Part shown: positions 1 through 10,500 of the stretch, piece by piece
How the letters are laid out: each line of letters starts with the position of its first letter
Numbering within the stretch: the stretch's first letter is position 1
Source of the DNA: Saturnia japonica
Lineage: Eukaryota > Arthropoda > Insecta > Lepidoptera > Saturniidae
Direction of reading: 5' to 3'
Assembly: GCA_033032175.1 (NCBI GenBank)
Contig: CM065324.1
Location: 2,914,001 to 2,978,000 of the forward strand
DNA: 64,000 nt
Notes under the pieces: model-generated
Database searches by the model: none
The model's input: the letters and a program-made list of their open reading frames with translations, nothing else
Told to the model about the DNA's origin: nothing
Position numbers and translations under genes: made by a program

Positions 1-265
1 CAAAAACATGCTCTTCGACATCATGTTCTAGTTTCGGATTTATATGGTTTGTTTCGTTAACATAATTTTCAAACTTAGGTAATGATATTATTCCACCCAC
101 TGGTTTTAAATGAACTCTGAAATGGAAGTTTTTAAACAATACGTTTACATCTTTAAATCAATGTTATTATATACAAACTTGTACTTACTTAATTTTTAAT
201 TTCTTGATGGGCTTCTTTATCCAGTAAATACCCGTTAGCTTATTACAATGAATGGAATCATTCAT
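1..265 (-). CDS. Unrecognised gene, first two coding exons (partial, runs off the left edge)
   Basis: I do not recognise the product. On the minus strand an ATG at 265-263 opens a 77-nt exon (265-189) that ends at a canonical GTAAGT donor. The intron 188-117 closes with TTCCATTTCAG. The second exon (116 to 1) continues in phase without a stop to the window edge. The joined 64 codons begin MNDSIHCNKLTGIYWIKKPI and are lysine-rich near the junction (residues 17-26). Without splicing the frame would stop at once (AAG TAA), and the next AG acceptor two bases on also leads to a stop, so the splice model is selective. No domain is visible in so short a piece. The X-box at 412-427, about 150 bp upstream of the ATG, suggests an RFX-controlled, possibly ciliary, gene; that is inference. 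Confidence 0.6.
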
Positions 266-411
266 GGTAAATTTACTTGAAAAAAAAAACAATAAGTATC
301 TAAGAAATAATTAATGGTTAAATAATAAAACAAAAAATTAAGCTAATTATGTACTATATTAAGTGTGTAGTATTTATGAATACCTATTAAATACCTACGT
401 ACTTATGGATC

Positions 412-427
412 GGTTGCCAAGGCAACC
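412..427. promoter_or_regulatory. Palindromic X-box (RFX transcription factor site)
   Basis: GGTTGCCAAGGCAACC is a perfect 7-bp inverted repeat around a 2-bp centre and fits the RFX consensus GTNRCC-(0-3)-RGYAAC on both strands. RFX sites of this kind usually lie within about 250 bp of the start of genes for cilium assembly in animals. It lies about 147 bp upstream of the minus-strand ATG at 265. The motif is directly seen; binding and role are inferred. Confidence 0.65.
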
Positions 428-782
428 AAAACAAATGTCAAGTGTCTCTGGTCAATTCAACCATAGATCAAAATTCAACATTGTCAACAGCCACAGACTA
501 AAACAAAGAATTTGAACTCGCCATAGACTTCTATTACATCTTTCTACGGGACTTGCATTAGAACAACTAATGTGGTAGGATTGAGGCGGGAATCTTCAAA
601 TTTGGCGGTCGACATTTTTTGATTTTAATTAATTGTGGCGTTATATTTTCATTGTTATTGTTTATTCTTATAGTTTGTCTTTTTTTTCACCTTTTATATC
701 TGTAACTTTGTGAGGTTTAGTTAAATTTTGTGTAGCTTCGAGAACATTCAGTTGTACTTAAGTTTTTTATATCATATAAATC
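428..782. other. Stretch without a recognised gene
   Basis: Between the X-box and the LINE I see no coding exon. Part of it (from roughly 590, where GC rises briefly) may be the 5' untranslated region of the LINE, but no target-site duplication could be found to fix its start. Confidence 0.4.
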
Positions 783-1920
783 ATGGATTTGGATCCTGAG
801 CCTGACCTCCTCCTGAGAAACACCCTTGGTTAACACTATTATATGCAGATAAATATATTTCTTCTGACCCTAAAATGTTGAACTTAGGATCTGGTTGAGG
901 ATATGAAAAAGTATAGACGGAAATTTACTCAGACTTTTAAACCAATAAAAGATAAATCTGTTTGGTTTAATAAGAAGCCATTAATTACAAACATTTCTTT
1001 AACAAATCTTCCTGTTTCCGCCAAGTCTTCCGAAGTAGGGAGCGCTCAAAGTTCTCATAATACTGATAGTAATACTTCAGATGAGAAATTTTCAAATAAT
1101 GTTAACAGACAATTATATAAAGACTCAAACTCCGGTCCATATATTGTTACAGTGGAATTAGTGAGGATCCAAAAGCAGGTACAACTCTGCATCCACTAAA
1201 ATTTGGCTACTTTTTACAAAAAAATCAAATGACAGATGTTTTAGAAGACGGAATCAAAAAAATTGGTAGAAATCGTCTGTCAGTATCATTTAAGTCGTCA
1301 ATAGCTGCCAATAAATTTTTAAGCAATTCTATATTAGGTAGTAATAATTATAAAATTTCAATTCCAACATATAATATATGTAAATTAGGAATAATTCGTG
1401 TTATTCCAATTGAGTGGTCGCATAATGACATTGTTAATAATTTAAGAATTCCTGATGGATTTGGGTCAATCATAGTTCCCGTAGGCTTAGTAGGAAGGCC
1501 AGTAGCCCAGAGGGTTCTACTTGGATCCCCACACAAACGTTAGTGATAACTTTTGATGGGCAAGCTCTTCTTTCTCGGGTATTTTGTTTTTACTCATCTC
1601 TGCCAGTGGAACAATATATTTACCCAGTAATACAATGTTTCAATTGCTGCCGTTTTGGGCACATACGGATTCAGTGTAGAAGCAAACCTCGTTGCTTTAA
1701 ATGTGGTGAGAATCACGATGGTTCATCATGTGATGTAGATGAGGACTACAGATGTATTAATTGTTCTGGACTTCACAAAGTCATAGATAAAACTTCTTCA
1801 GAGTTTGTTCGTCAAAAAGACTCAAAACATTATATGTCTAATCATTCAGTCTCTTACCAAGAGGCTGACAAAAAATTTTCACCTGCAAAAAAATCATTTG
1901 TTGAAATTATACACAGGTAG
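783..1920 (+). pseudogene. LINE ORF1 remnant, gag-like with CCHC zinc knuckles
   Basis: Nucleic-acid-binding ORF1 protein of a Jockey/I-type LINE. A plausible original start is the ATG at 783 (MDLDPEPDLLLRN), which stops after 16 codons; the frame then continues in pieces at 903-1199, 1229-1543 and 1543-1920. The last piece carries zinc knuckles CFNCCRFGHIRIQC and CFKCGENHDGSSC and a third degenerate one starting CINCSGLHK. At least three frameshifts or stops make it non-functional. The C-terminal part resumes beyond the mariner insertion at about 4137. Confidence 0.75.
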
Positions 1921-2014
1921 ATGATTAAAAAAGAAACACTTTTTCATATAAAAAGACAGTTTTATTGAAACCAAAAACACATGCTCCTTTAGCTAAAGGC
2001 TATGATAATAGGTC

Positions 2015-2208
2015 TGTAGCGACATCTACATAGCGACACATAGCGACATCTATAGAGCCACATACGACGCATCCTACATCGCGCTATAGAAAGTAACTCT
2101 TCAATTGAGTAAATATACAAGAACCCGACTACAACCGTTAGGCAGCTGCCCGCCAGACATAACACCCTTCTGATCGGAGGATCCTCCCTTTGCAATAGTT
2201 CTTCTACA
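2015..2208 (+). repeat. 5' LTR of the small LTR element
   Basis: 194 bp, TG...CA. Contains GAGTAAATATACAAGAACCC, where the 3' LTR reads GAGTATATATACAAG (a TATA-like box), and the palindrome GGAGGATCCTCC near its 3' end. Confidence 0.85.
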
Positions 2209-2689
2209 CTGGTGACCCCGAGCATGAACGTCAGCGCAACCTTCTTCGCACAGCTACATCGTGACGTCATTATCACTTCCACAAGCTTTCGAGCAGCGAG
2301 TCATACAGCCAGCCAGCATCCACGGCTACTTCGGGTATCCTGACCACCAGCATGCAGCGGACGCGCATTCCTAGTCATCACCCACAGCCTTCTCAGCAAC
2401 CTTGGCACAGCACACTGCACTTCAGCCGGTCAGCAAACAGAGACGCACTTCTCTCCTGGTCGACGCAGCAGCCAGTCACTACGCAGCACTGCAACACTCC
2501 GACTCACTGGAGCATTCTTGCAGCATATCACCCCGACTCACTGGGGCATCACCGCAGACAGTTCCGACTCACCGTGAACTATGCGGCATCTGGTTCCAAC
2601 TCACTGGAACATTCCATTGGCCCGGCAAGCATCACAAGATGTATGGACGACTCAACCTGCTATCGACCTCCGGTCTCGGAGGGGAGTGA

Positions 2690-2883
2690 TGTAGCGACAT
2701 CTACATAGAGACACATAGCGACATCTATCGAGCCACATACGACGCATCCTACATCGCGCTATAGAAATTAACTCTTCAATTGAGTATATATACAAGAACC
2801 CGACTACAACCGTTGCGCAGCTGCCCGCCAGACATAACACCCGTCTGGTCGGAGGATCCTCCCTTTGCAATAGTTACTCTTCA
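2690..2883 (+). repeat. 3' LTR of the small LTR element
   Basis: 194-bp direct copy of 2015-2208, followed by the GGTC target duplication at 2884-2887, which is also part of the mariner TIR. Confidence 0.85.
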
Positions 2884-3039
2884 GGTCTTTACCTATGAAA
2901 TTACCGTTCTGCAATACTGGCCATTTCAAATCAAAATAATTTTTGTTTGGCTAAGAATTCTAATTTCAAATTAATTTTATTTTAAAAACATCGAATTCTT
3001 TTTCCAAAAGTAGTCATTTGTTGATTGATTAGTGTCATC

Positions 3040-4059
3040 ATGGATACGTTAAAAATTCTAGTAATTATGGAATATGAGTACCGTCGTAGCAGCAACGCGG
3101 CACAAGCGGCACGCAACATCAACGACGTTTACGGAGCTAACACTACAAACCAACGCACCACCTGTTATTGGTTTGCTCGCTTCCGTTCTGGAAATTTCAA
3201 CCTGAAAAATGAACCTCGCGGTCGTTCGAAGACTTTGGTCGACAATGACGAATTAAAGACGATTGTGGAAGCTGATGATATACAATCTACGGCTGAATTA
3301 GCAGCAGCTTTCGACGTTAGCGTCAAAACAATATTGGTCCATTTGCGTCAAATTGGCAAGGTAAAAAAGCTTGACAAATGGGTGCCCCAGGAACTCAATG
3401 ATCGCCAGCGCAAAGTACGCGTCGAGACGTGCCTTGCACTGCTCAACAGACACACAAATGAAGGAATTCTGAATCGCATTGTTACCTGCGATGAAAAATG
3501 GATTCTGTTTGATAACCACAAGCGCTCAGCAAGTTGGTTGTTTCCTAGTTCAGCACCTAAACAATGCCCTTAACGAAAACTTACCCCTAGAAAAGTGATG
3601 GTCACTGTTTGGTGGTCTAGCGCCGGTGTGATTCATCACAGCTTCTTACCAAACGGGGTGAGCATTACTGCAGATATGTACTGTGAAAAACTGAACACAA
3701 TGATGGAGAAGCTGGTACATCTCCAACCATCATTGGTCAATCGCTCGTCTCTGCTGCTCCTGCACGACAACGCGCGACCTCATATTGCACAGCAGACGGT
3801 CTCCAAGTTGCAGGAACTGGAGTTGGAAGTTCTCAGTCATCCGTCCTACTCACCAGACCTTGCGCCTACAGACTACTACTTTTTCCAGAATTTGGATAAC
3901 TCCTTGGCGGAAAAAAAATTCAATACCCGAGAGGCAGTACAAAATGCCTTTGAAGAATTTGTTGCCTCCCGTCCAGCTGATTTCTTTAGGAAGGGCATCA
4001 ATAAACTGCCACTGCGCTGGCAAAGATGCATTGATTGCATGGGTGATTACTTCGATTAA
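3040..4059 (+). pseudogene. Mariner transposase (DD34D) with one premature stop
   Basis: Cut-and-paste transposase acting on the mariner's own TIRs. The ATG at 3040 (MDTLKILVIMEYEYRR) leads an N-terminal helix-turn-helix DNA-binding region followed by the catalytic core. The catalytic acidic residues lie in TCDEKWILFDN, HDNARPH and YSPDLAPTDYYFF; 34 residues separate the second and third Asp, hence DD34D. A single in-frame TAA at 3571-3573 breaks an otherwise continuous 339-codon frame (typical length about 345); the two halves stay in the same frame, so no indel has occurred. It cannot make full-length protein but has decayed little. Confidence 0.88.
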
Positions 4060-4352
4060 TACAAATAAAAAATACATGAAAAAAAATCGTTTAAATTTTT
4101 TCATACAAAACGACAATTTCATAGGTAAAGACCTAATATTAAAGCACAAGGACTTGATTAAAAATTATGAAATTCCTCCTTAAAATAATGGTTGTGCCTT
4201 GAATAACAATAAAGATACCAATGAAGAAAATGTAGATATAAATGCCTTGATTATTTCTTTGATGAATATTATTTATAATTCTTGTTTACCTGACCACGTT
4301 GCAATCAACTTGATTCAAAATATATCAGTCACACTTTTTAATTCCTTCAAAC

Positions 4353-6650
4353 ATGGATTACATTCTTCAGTGGAACTGTAGAAGTGTAATATCAAAACGG
4401 ACTGATTTATATTACTTGATGAATAGATTTAAACCACCTATTTTAGCTTTATGCGAGACTTGGTTGAAACCAGGTACCATATTCAAAGTACCAGGCTATT
4501 TTAATCTGAGAGATGACAGAGAGAACGGTTTTGGGGGCTCAGCCTTCCTTATTTAAAAAAATGTTTTTTTCAAATCTTTATCACTGCCTTTTTTTAATAA
4601 GGGGAAATTAAATACAGTTGCAGCTATATTAGATAATATTTCATTTCTCTCTCTTTTTATTATCCATAAAGATACTTCAGTAATTCCTGTACTTAAGTGT
4701 ATTATTGATTCTGTCCCTTCTCCAGTTATTATTTTAGGTGACTTTAACGCTCATCATTCCCTGTGGGGCGCTCCTAACGATGATAGGTTAGGAATTGAAC
4801 TCGCTGATATAATAGATGATTTGAACTTATGTGTATTATATGATGGCTCAGTGACTCGTCGTGGTATTCCGGGTCAATCTTTGAGTTTTTTTTAGACATT
4901 TCTCTTTGTTCTTCATCCCTCTCTTCCTGTTTAATGTGGAGGTGTCATGAGTTATCATATGGTAGTGATCACTTTCCAATCATCATTTCGAAGCCTACCT
5001 CAGTTTCCCGCCTAACTCCCCTACCACCGTTATTGAAGTATAATCTAACAAACTGTAACTGGGAGTTATTTAGTTCAGTTCCGGATAATAAAATTACATC
5101 ACAACCTGAAGTTTGTTTATATAACATAGAACAATCATATGTTAACCTTATTACATGTACTAGTTTGAAGTTAGCGGCTGATGAATGCTTTTTTGTAAAA
5201 ATGTTGCTAGTAGTAATATTCAGTCTCCACCTTGGTGGGACAAGGAATATACTCGGGCTATTCATAGACGAAATATTTCTTAATAAAGTTGTAACTTGGT
5301 GCTTGATTTAAATTCTTTTCTTCAATACAAAAATATTTTAGCGGCAACTAAAAGCCTTTTAAAAAAGAAGAAGCGGGATGGTTGGCAACGTTTTTGTTTG
5401 TCACTGTCGCCTGAAACTTCTCCCTCTATAGTATGGAGAAATATTCGTCGATAGATCTTCCAAAAAAAACGAATAATAATTGTTCTTCCTTCTCGCTTGA
5501 GTGGGTTGAACCCTTTTAAATGTTAAGGTTATGTTCCTAATTTAGATGAAATGCCTGATAATTACATTTCTGATTATAGTATGTAGCGACATCTCTCGCC
5601 ACAACTGACGCATCGACGTAACTACGTAGCGACACATAGCGACATCTATCGAGCCACATAAGACGCATCCTACTATCCTACATTGCGCTATAGAAATTAA
5701 CTCAATCGTTGAGTATATTTACAAGAACCCGACGACAATCGTCGGGGCAGCTGCCCGCCAGACATAGCACCCGTCTTGCCAGAGGATCCTCCCTTTTCTA
5801 TGGCGGATGAGGAACTTTACTCTCTGTTCCTTACCTCCGCTAAAAGTAACACCTTGGAGTCCTTCGATGCTCCTTTATTATTATTGAACCGTGTTTTTTA
5901 TACGTCACCTGGGATTGATGGTATTCCGTATTCTTTTGTGGTTAATGCAAAGCCTTTTTATTTTGAATTTAATAAATATTATTGTTTAAACTAGTCGCAT
6001 TCCAAACTCGTGGAAATCACAAATTATAATTCCTATTTTAAAACCTAATAAAGATCCTTTAGATGCGAATTCCTTCAGGCCTGTGGGTTTGTCATCGGTT
6101 CTCTCTAAATTGACAGAACATCTAATCAAAAATAGGTTAGAATGGTTTTTAGAGCACCACAATCTTTTAAGTTCTTCTCTGTTTGGGTTTAGGAAGGTAC
6201 GTAGTGTTTCTGATAGTCATTAAATTTTTTCGACCGATATTCAAATTTCCTTAACAAGGAATGAATCTTTGGTGGCTGCATTTCTTGATATTGAAGCTGC
6301 TTATGATAGTGTTGACTTGATAGCACTAAAAAACAAGCTGCAGAACCTTAATATTCCCTCAAAGTTTATAGATTTCATTTTTAATCTTTTTTGTGGTAGA
6401 TCTATTATCTTGAGGACTCTGGGAATGAACAATCACAGCCGAGTACTTTGGAAAGGTGTACCGCAAGGGTCTGTTCTTAGTCCTATATTGTATGATGTTT
6501 ATACAAATGATCTAGATTCTGTAGTTTTCCCTCAGTGTTCTGTTCTTCAGTATGCTGATAATTTACTAATTTATTCCTCGAACAGTTCGATAGGTTTGGC
6601 TGCTAAAATTGTAGAGCAGTCATTGTCTTTCCTTTTCTGTTTCTAAAAAA
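4353..6650 (+). pseudogene. LINE ORF2 remnant (EEP endonuclease and reverse transcriptase)
   Basis: Starts at ATG 4353 (MDYILQWNCRSV). Endonuclease motifs in order: LCETWL, GDFNAHHSLWG (about 4736-4768) and YGSDHFPI (about 4955). Reverse-transcriptase motifs follow after the solo LTR: SPGIDGIPYSFV, FRPVGLSSVLSKLTEHLI, AFLDIEAAYDSVD, GVPQGSVLSPILYD and QYADNLLIY. The catalytic box is YADN instead of the required YADD, and stops or frameshifts occur at 4554 and near 4890, 5310 and 6220, among others, so it is dead. Motif order and the ORF1 zinc knuckles place it in the Jockey/I group. Confidence 0.8.
5582..5844 (+). mobile_element. Solo LTR related to the element at 2015-2883
   Basis: Begins TGTAGCGACATC, carries the same GGAGGATCCTCC-like palindrome, and ends CCGCTAAA, the near-inverse of its start. 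It is flanked by AGTA on both sides (5578-5581, 5845-5848). Excision of the LTR and one AGTA restores the LINE frame (DYS joined to NTLESFDAP). It is longer at the 3' end than the 194-bp LTRs, so it is a different subfamily. A sister copy lies at 38540-38793. Confidence 0.8.
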
Positions 6651-6700
6651 GCTATTTTTATCTACAGTCTTAGCTTTATTTTCTAATTACACTTTGTTTC

Positions 6701-7190
6701 ATGCAGCATCCATATTATAAAAATAGCCACAGACAACAAATTAAATGGACACCGTTTTTTTTAATTCTTAAATTTTTAGAGGCTTTTAAGCAATCAGCGA
6801 ATGTCAGCTGTTTCAGTTATCGTCGGCATAATCAATTATTGTTTTTAGGTTATCTAAAATGAAGAAATTAAGACAAAATTTGATTGACGTGGTATTCTTT
6901 AGGAAAAATTCACTTAATATTCATCTGTTTTCGGCTTGCATTTCACAACTTCAGACTTTGCAACCCATCCTGTTTCATTATGAAAGATGTTTACATTTAA
7001 TAATATACCATTATTTTTTTCATTAATTAAAGACATTAACTTTCTTTTAATTAAGCTATCCTTACTGATCATTTAGCTTTCTTTCAAAAATCGAGTTGGC
7101 AGCACTGTAGATTAGACAGTTATCATAGGCATCATAGAGAATTTATACCAATTTATACAATAAAGTAATACATCGGATTGGCGTTTGGCG
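6701..7190. other. Stretch without a recognised gene
   Basis: Unique-looking AT-rich sequence between the LINE and the rhomboid promoter. No coding or repeat structure recognised. Confidence 0.4.
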
Positions 7191-7228
7191 GTTTGGCGTT
7201 CATCAGTCCTCTGGTTATTGGTCTATGT

Positions 7229-7270
7229 TCATCAGTTGGTATTTGGTAGCGGTGTCGTGTAGTTGTCCTG
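7229..7270 (+). promoter_or_regulatory. Candidate Inr+DPE core promoter of the rhomboid gene
   Basis: An arthropod initiator TCAGTT has its A at 7234; at +28 to +32 (7261-7265) stands AGTTG, a match to the downstream promoter element RGWYV at the required spacing. It lies 262 bp upstream of the exon 1 ATG. No TATA box stands at -30. Each motif alone is common, so this is a candidate only. Confidence 0.35.
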
Positions 7271-7495
7271 TAATACTTTACTTTACATAAACAAACGCGG
7301 ATGTAATTAAATTGATATTATCATAAAATATCGAGCCTTTCTCGGAGACGCTATCTTATCGGACAATTTAAAGTGGTAATCGATCACGTTCCTACATTAA
7401 AGCGTGCCTTTATATCGTTTGTGCTGTGATGGTCTAGTTACCTCGTTTAAATTTCTGCTTTTTCTCAAAGTTACTCGAGTAATTTTTTTGTAAAA

Positions 7496-7582
7496 ATGTC
7501 GTCGGCCCAACGTGAAACTACTGTTTCGGTGCCGCTGACACCTACCAGATCTGATTTGTATTGGCGAAGAATTTTTACCAAG
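7496..7582 (+). CDS. rho-4: Rhomboid-4-like, coding exon 1
   Basis: 29 codons (MSSAQRETTVSVPL...), phase 0, donor AAG|GTAAAT at 7583. The ATG is the first in frame after a stop at 7448-7450 and has a good insect start context (AAAAATG). The last residues (WRRIFTK) form the entering helix of the first EF-hand, whose loop begins exon 2, which is why I pair them across 21 kb. Confidence 0.8.
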
Positions 7583-10500
7583 GTAAATACACATTTTATT
7601 TTTATACAGGTAATATATAATTAAGTGGGAATCGAGAAAATTAAAGTTTTTAGTTGCAAAAGAATATATTGAATGTTTACGCGATTTCACTTATTTTAGA
7701 GTTTGTATAAATGTGAATATACAAATTCAACTTTAAATTATTAAAAAGTATTAAAACTACACAACAATTTTTGATTAATTTAGCACTAAAAAATAGAAGC
7801 TATAAATAACTGCAAGTAATTTTTACTACATTAATTCAGAGATATTTAGAATTTCGTTATATTTATTTAAAGGTATATTAGGTTTATAGTTATTCATTTC
7901 AGTCTGGTTCTTTGTATTCTCTTGATAATGGGTTAGTAGGCCATGCACAGTGTTTTGGCAAATTATTTATGATGTCAGAAGAAAATAGTCTGGAACATTT
8001 TTCTAATATTCGAATTTTTTTACATGCTTATACAAAGCCATGAGTCTGGATTCACCCAGACTCACCTAAACCTGTGTCTGGAAAATATCTAATATTTTTT
8101 TCGTAAATATTTAGTTTTGTAATTTATATAGAATTTATAAAAGTATATATTGTAGTGGTGAGAAATTGGCAAGATTTCAAAGTAATAATTTCAGTCTACA
8201 GAACACTTTCATTGTATAGCCTCTACATCAGTGTGTTATGAACAAAATATTGTTTTGAAAATGTTTACAAACATGCCACAAAATGTTTTTTTCTTAATGT
8301 TTAAGTTAATAACTTTCACTATTAATATCTACTGTGCAAAGACTAATTGACTAATGTCTTCAGTTTGCAATATGCATGTTAGTCAATTAGCCTTTCCATA
8401 ATCAATATTATTTATGATGCAGTTGACTTTCTGAGTAAGAGATTAAGAGAATTTTAAGATGTCTTATATCATTTTCTATTTATTAAAGTGGCATTGAGAT
8501 TGTTATTGGTAAAAAAAAAACCTTTCCTAAGTCTGGTTCCATAAATTTAATGTTCAGAATATATAATTGCTTAACAAACATGCTAAATTTACAAAAGACT
8601 TAATGATAGGTAATATTTTCACTAATAATAAAATAGTAAGTATGCATTATAAAAGATCTTAGTAAGGAATAGTTAAATTATTTTAGTATTGAACATAGAT
8701 TGATCTACTTCTTACTTTTGCCAGTTTTATTAACAGGAAACAAAATCAGTTCTTAAATACCTCATAAGAGCGTTAAAAAACCAAAAACACTACTGTTGAT
8801 GAAAGACTGGAAGGCCAAACAAGAAATGTTTAATCCAACAAAATTTTATTAATAAGGTGGTTATATCACTATCAGTCACTGAAAGAAAAATAACATTTAG
8901 AGATTTCAGTTGATATAATATAAATCTTACCATTGCTATTTTATTTAGAATATTAGTGGTCAATTGTTTAAATCAAAAAGTAGATAGTGGAATTTTTCTT
9001 TTGAGGGGGGTCATACAAAGTATAGTTTTCATATGGCAGATTTCACAGGTTCAATTATGCTATCTCACAAATAGTTTTATGTCACTTTTTTATTCAATGA
9101 ATTTTCACTTTGGTACGTATTAGAGTTTAAATTTATAAGTTTAAGTAATAAATATTACAATCTATGTAACGAGTTAACTAAGAACGGCTATGTGGTTAAC
9201 TTATATGCTCTTAAATCTCTCTATAACTAGTTAAAAGACCTCGGCCTGTTGAGAACTGCAGTAAGTTCTATTTTAGAATGGGTATCTAAAGCAGCATTAA
9301 CAGGCTCTTACCAAATCTGGCTTGGCAAGGAGGGTATCACGGGCAGTCAAAGTGAGCACTGATGTGCATGCTAAGGGGCCCCTTAAACCTACACCTGGGT
9401 CGCAAGTCCCGGGGATGCTCGTGTTCCCTCTGTCTGCTACATGATGGACCCAGCACCCGCACGGTGAATCCATGGAATGCTAAGATGTTTGTCTCATTAT
9501 TTGATAGTCCCAACTAAAAATAAAATGTTCTGAATTAACAAGTTGTAAGCCATATATTAGAATATTGACTATCTCTAATAGTTATTCTTTTATATGAGTA
9601 TATTTATGAATTTAAATTATGATTGTAAAAAGTGCTCTATAAGTAGTGTTATGTGTCGTGTATAAAAAAGATTTGTATTTAAGGAATTTTATATGAAAAA
9701 AAGAAGAGTGAATCAGTTATTAACTTATTACTGAGAGACCATGTACCATCTTCGGCCTCGTCTTAACTTTCCTTCACCAGGTGTGAGGGAGGCTAAGCGT
9801 CGAGTAGCATTTTGTAAAAAAAATGATGCGAAAAGTCGATGCATTGATTGAAAAATTTGTACAAAAATCATGAACATTTTCAAAGTGCACATGTATCTAC
9901 ATTATTGTCTTATCATAATATGTAGTTTTTAACACTAGCCATCAGTGTAGAACACAATAGGTATATCATAATTATGTAAAATATTACCGTATTTGTCATA
10001 AAAGTCTGAATCTATGTATAAATAGTCAATTCTCCTTTATACAAGTGTACTGTGTGGTGTCAAGTCATATGGTCATACCTTTATTTTTTTACAATGGTTT
10101 GTACATAGGTGTTCGAGTGGTTCAGACCGGCGGAATATCGATTCGTGTCCGCAGGTGTAATCCCTGGCATGTACCAACGAATGAATTCGTATACATTTAC
10201 TATTTCAAATTGGTAACCCACAGTGGGCTGACGGTGAAGGAAAACATCGCGAGGAACCGGAAGTCTTGAGAAATGTTCTTGTTGTAGCAATGTATGTGGG
10301 AAAAATATAGAACTGTTGTTTTCTCGATGTTTGAAATCGCCAATACGTCGTAGTCGGGAGTGGTGATGAAGCCCATACCTTCCTTTGGGAAGAGGCATTT
10401 GCCCAGAAGTGGGATACTTACAGGCTGATATTGTAGGATTGGCCAGTTTTCAACTCGTTTAATTTTATTCGATGATATACTTAATTGAATAGTATAACAA

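Larger units (their letters stand above)
2015..2883 (+). mobile_element. Complete small non-autonomous LTR retrotransposon (TRIM-like)
   Basis: Two 194-bp direct repeats, 2015-2208 and 2690-2883, both begin TGTAGCGACATCTACATAG and end in CA. After the 5' LTR comes CTGGTGACCCCGAGC (2209-2223), resembling the primer-binding site of insect Gypsy-like elements. Before the 3' LTR lies a purine tract (GGAGGGGAGTGA, about 2678-2689). A 4-bp duplication GGTC flanks the element (2011-2014, 2884-2887). The 481-bp interior has no gag or pol, so it must be moved by another element's proteins. The LTRs differ at only about ten positions, so insertion was fairly recent. It sits inside the left TIR of the mariner. 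Confidence 0.85.
2008..4136 (+). mobile_element. Cecropia-type mariner, interrupted by an LTR element
   Basis: The terminal inverted repeat TTAGGTCTTTACCTATGAAA is read inward from both ends: the right end is at 4136, and the left end begins at 2008 (first base A) and is split after GGTC by the LTR element. TA dinucleotides flank it at 2006-2007 and 4137-4138, the mariner target-site duplication. Without the nested element and its 4-bp duplication it is about 1256 bp, the usual mariner length. The TIR sequence and DD34D transposase fit the cecropia subfamily known from moths. Confidence 0.85.
783..6700 (+). mobile_element. Decayed Jockey/I-type non-LTR retrotransposon with nested insertions
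   Basis: Two successive ORF remnants in the usual LINE order: a zinc-knuckle ORF1 (783 to about 1920 and beyond) and an endonuclease plus reverse-transcriptase ORF2 (from 4353). The element is broken by frameshifts and stops and by two insertions, a mariner at 2008-4136 and a solo LTR at 5582-5844. Removing the solo LTR and one copy of its AGTA duplication rejoins the LINE reading frame exactly, which confirms that the LTR came later. The 3' end fades around 6650-6750 with no clear poly(A) tail. Confidence 0.8.
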
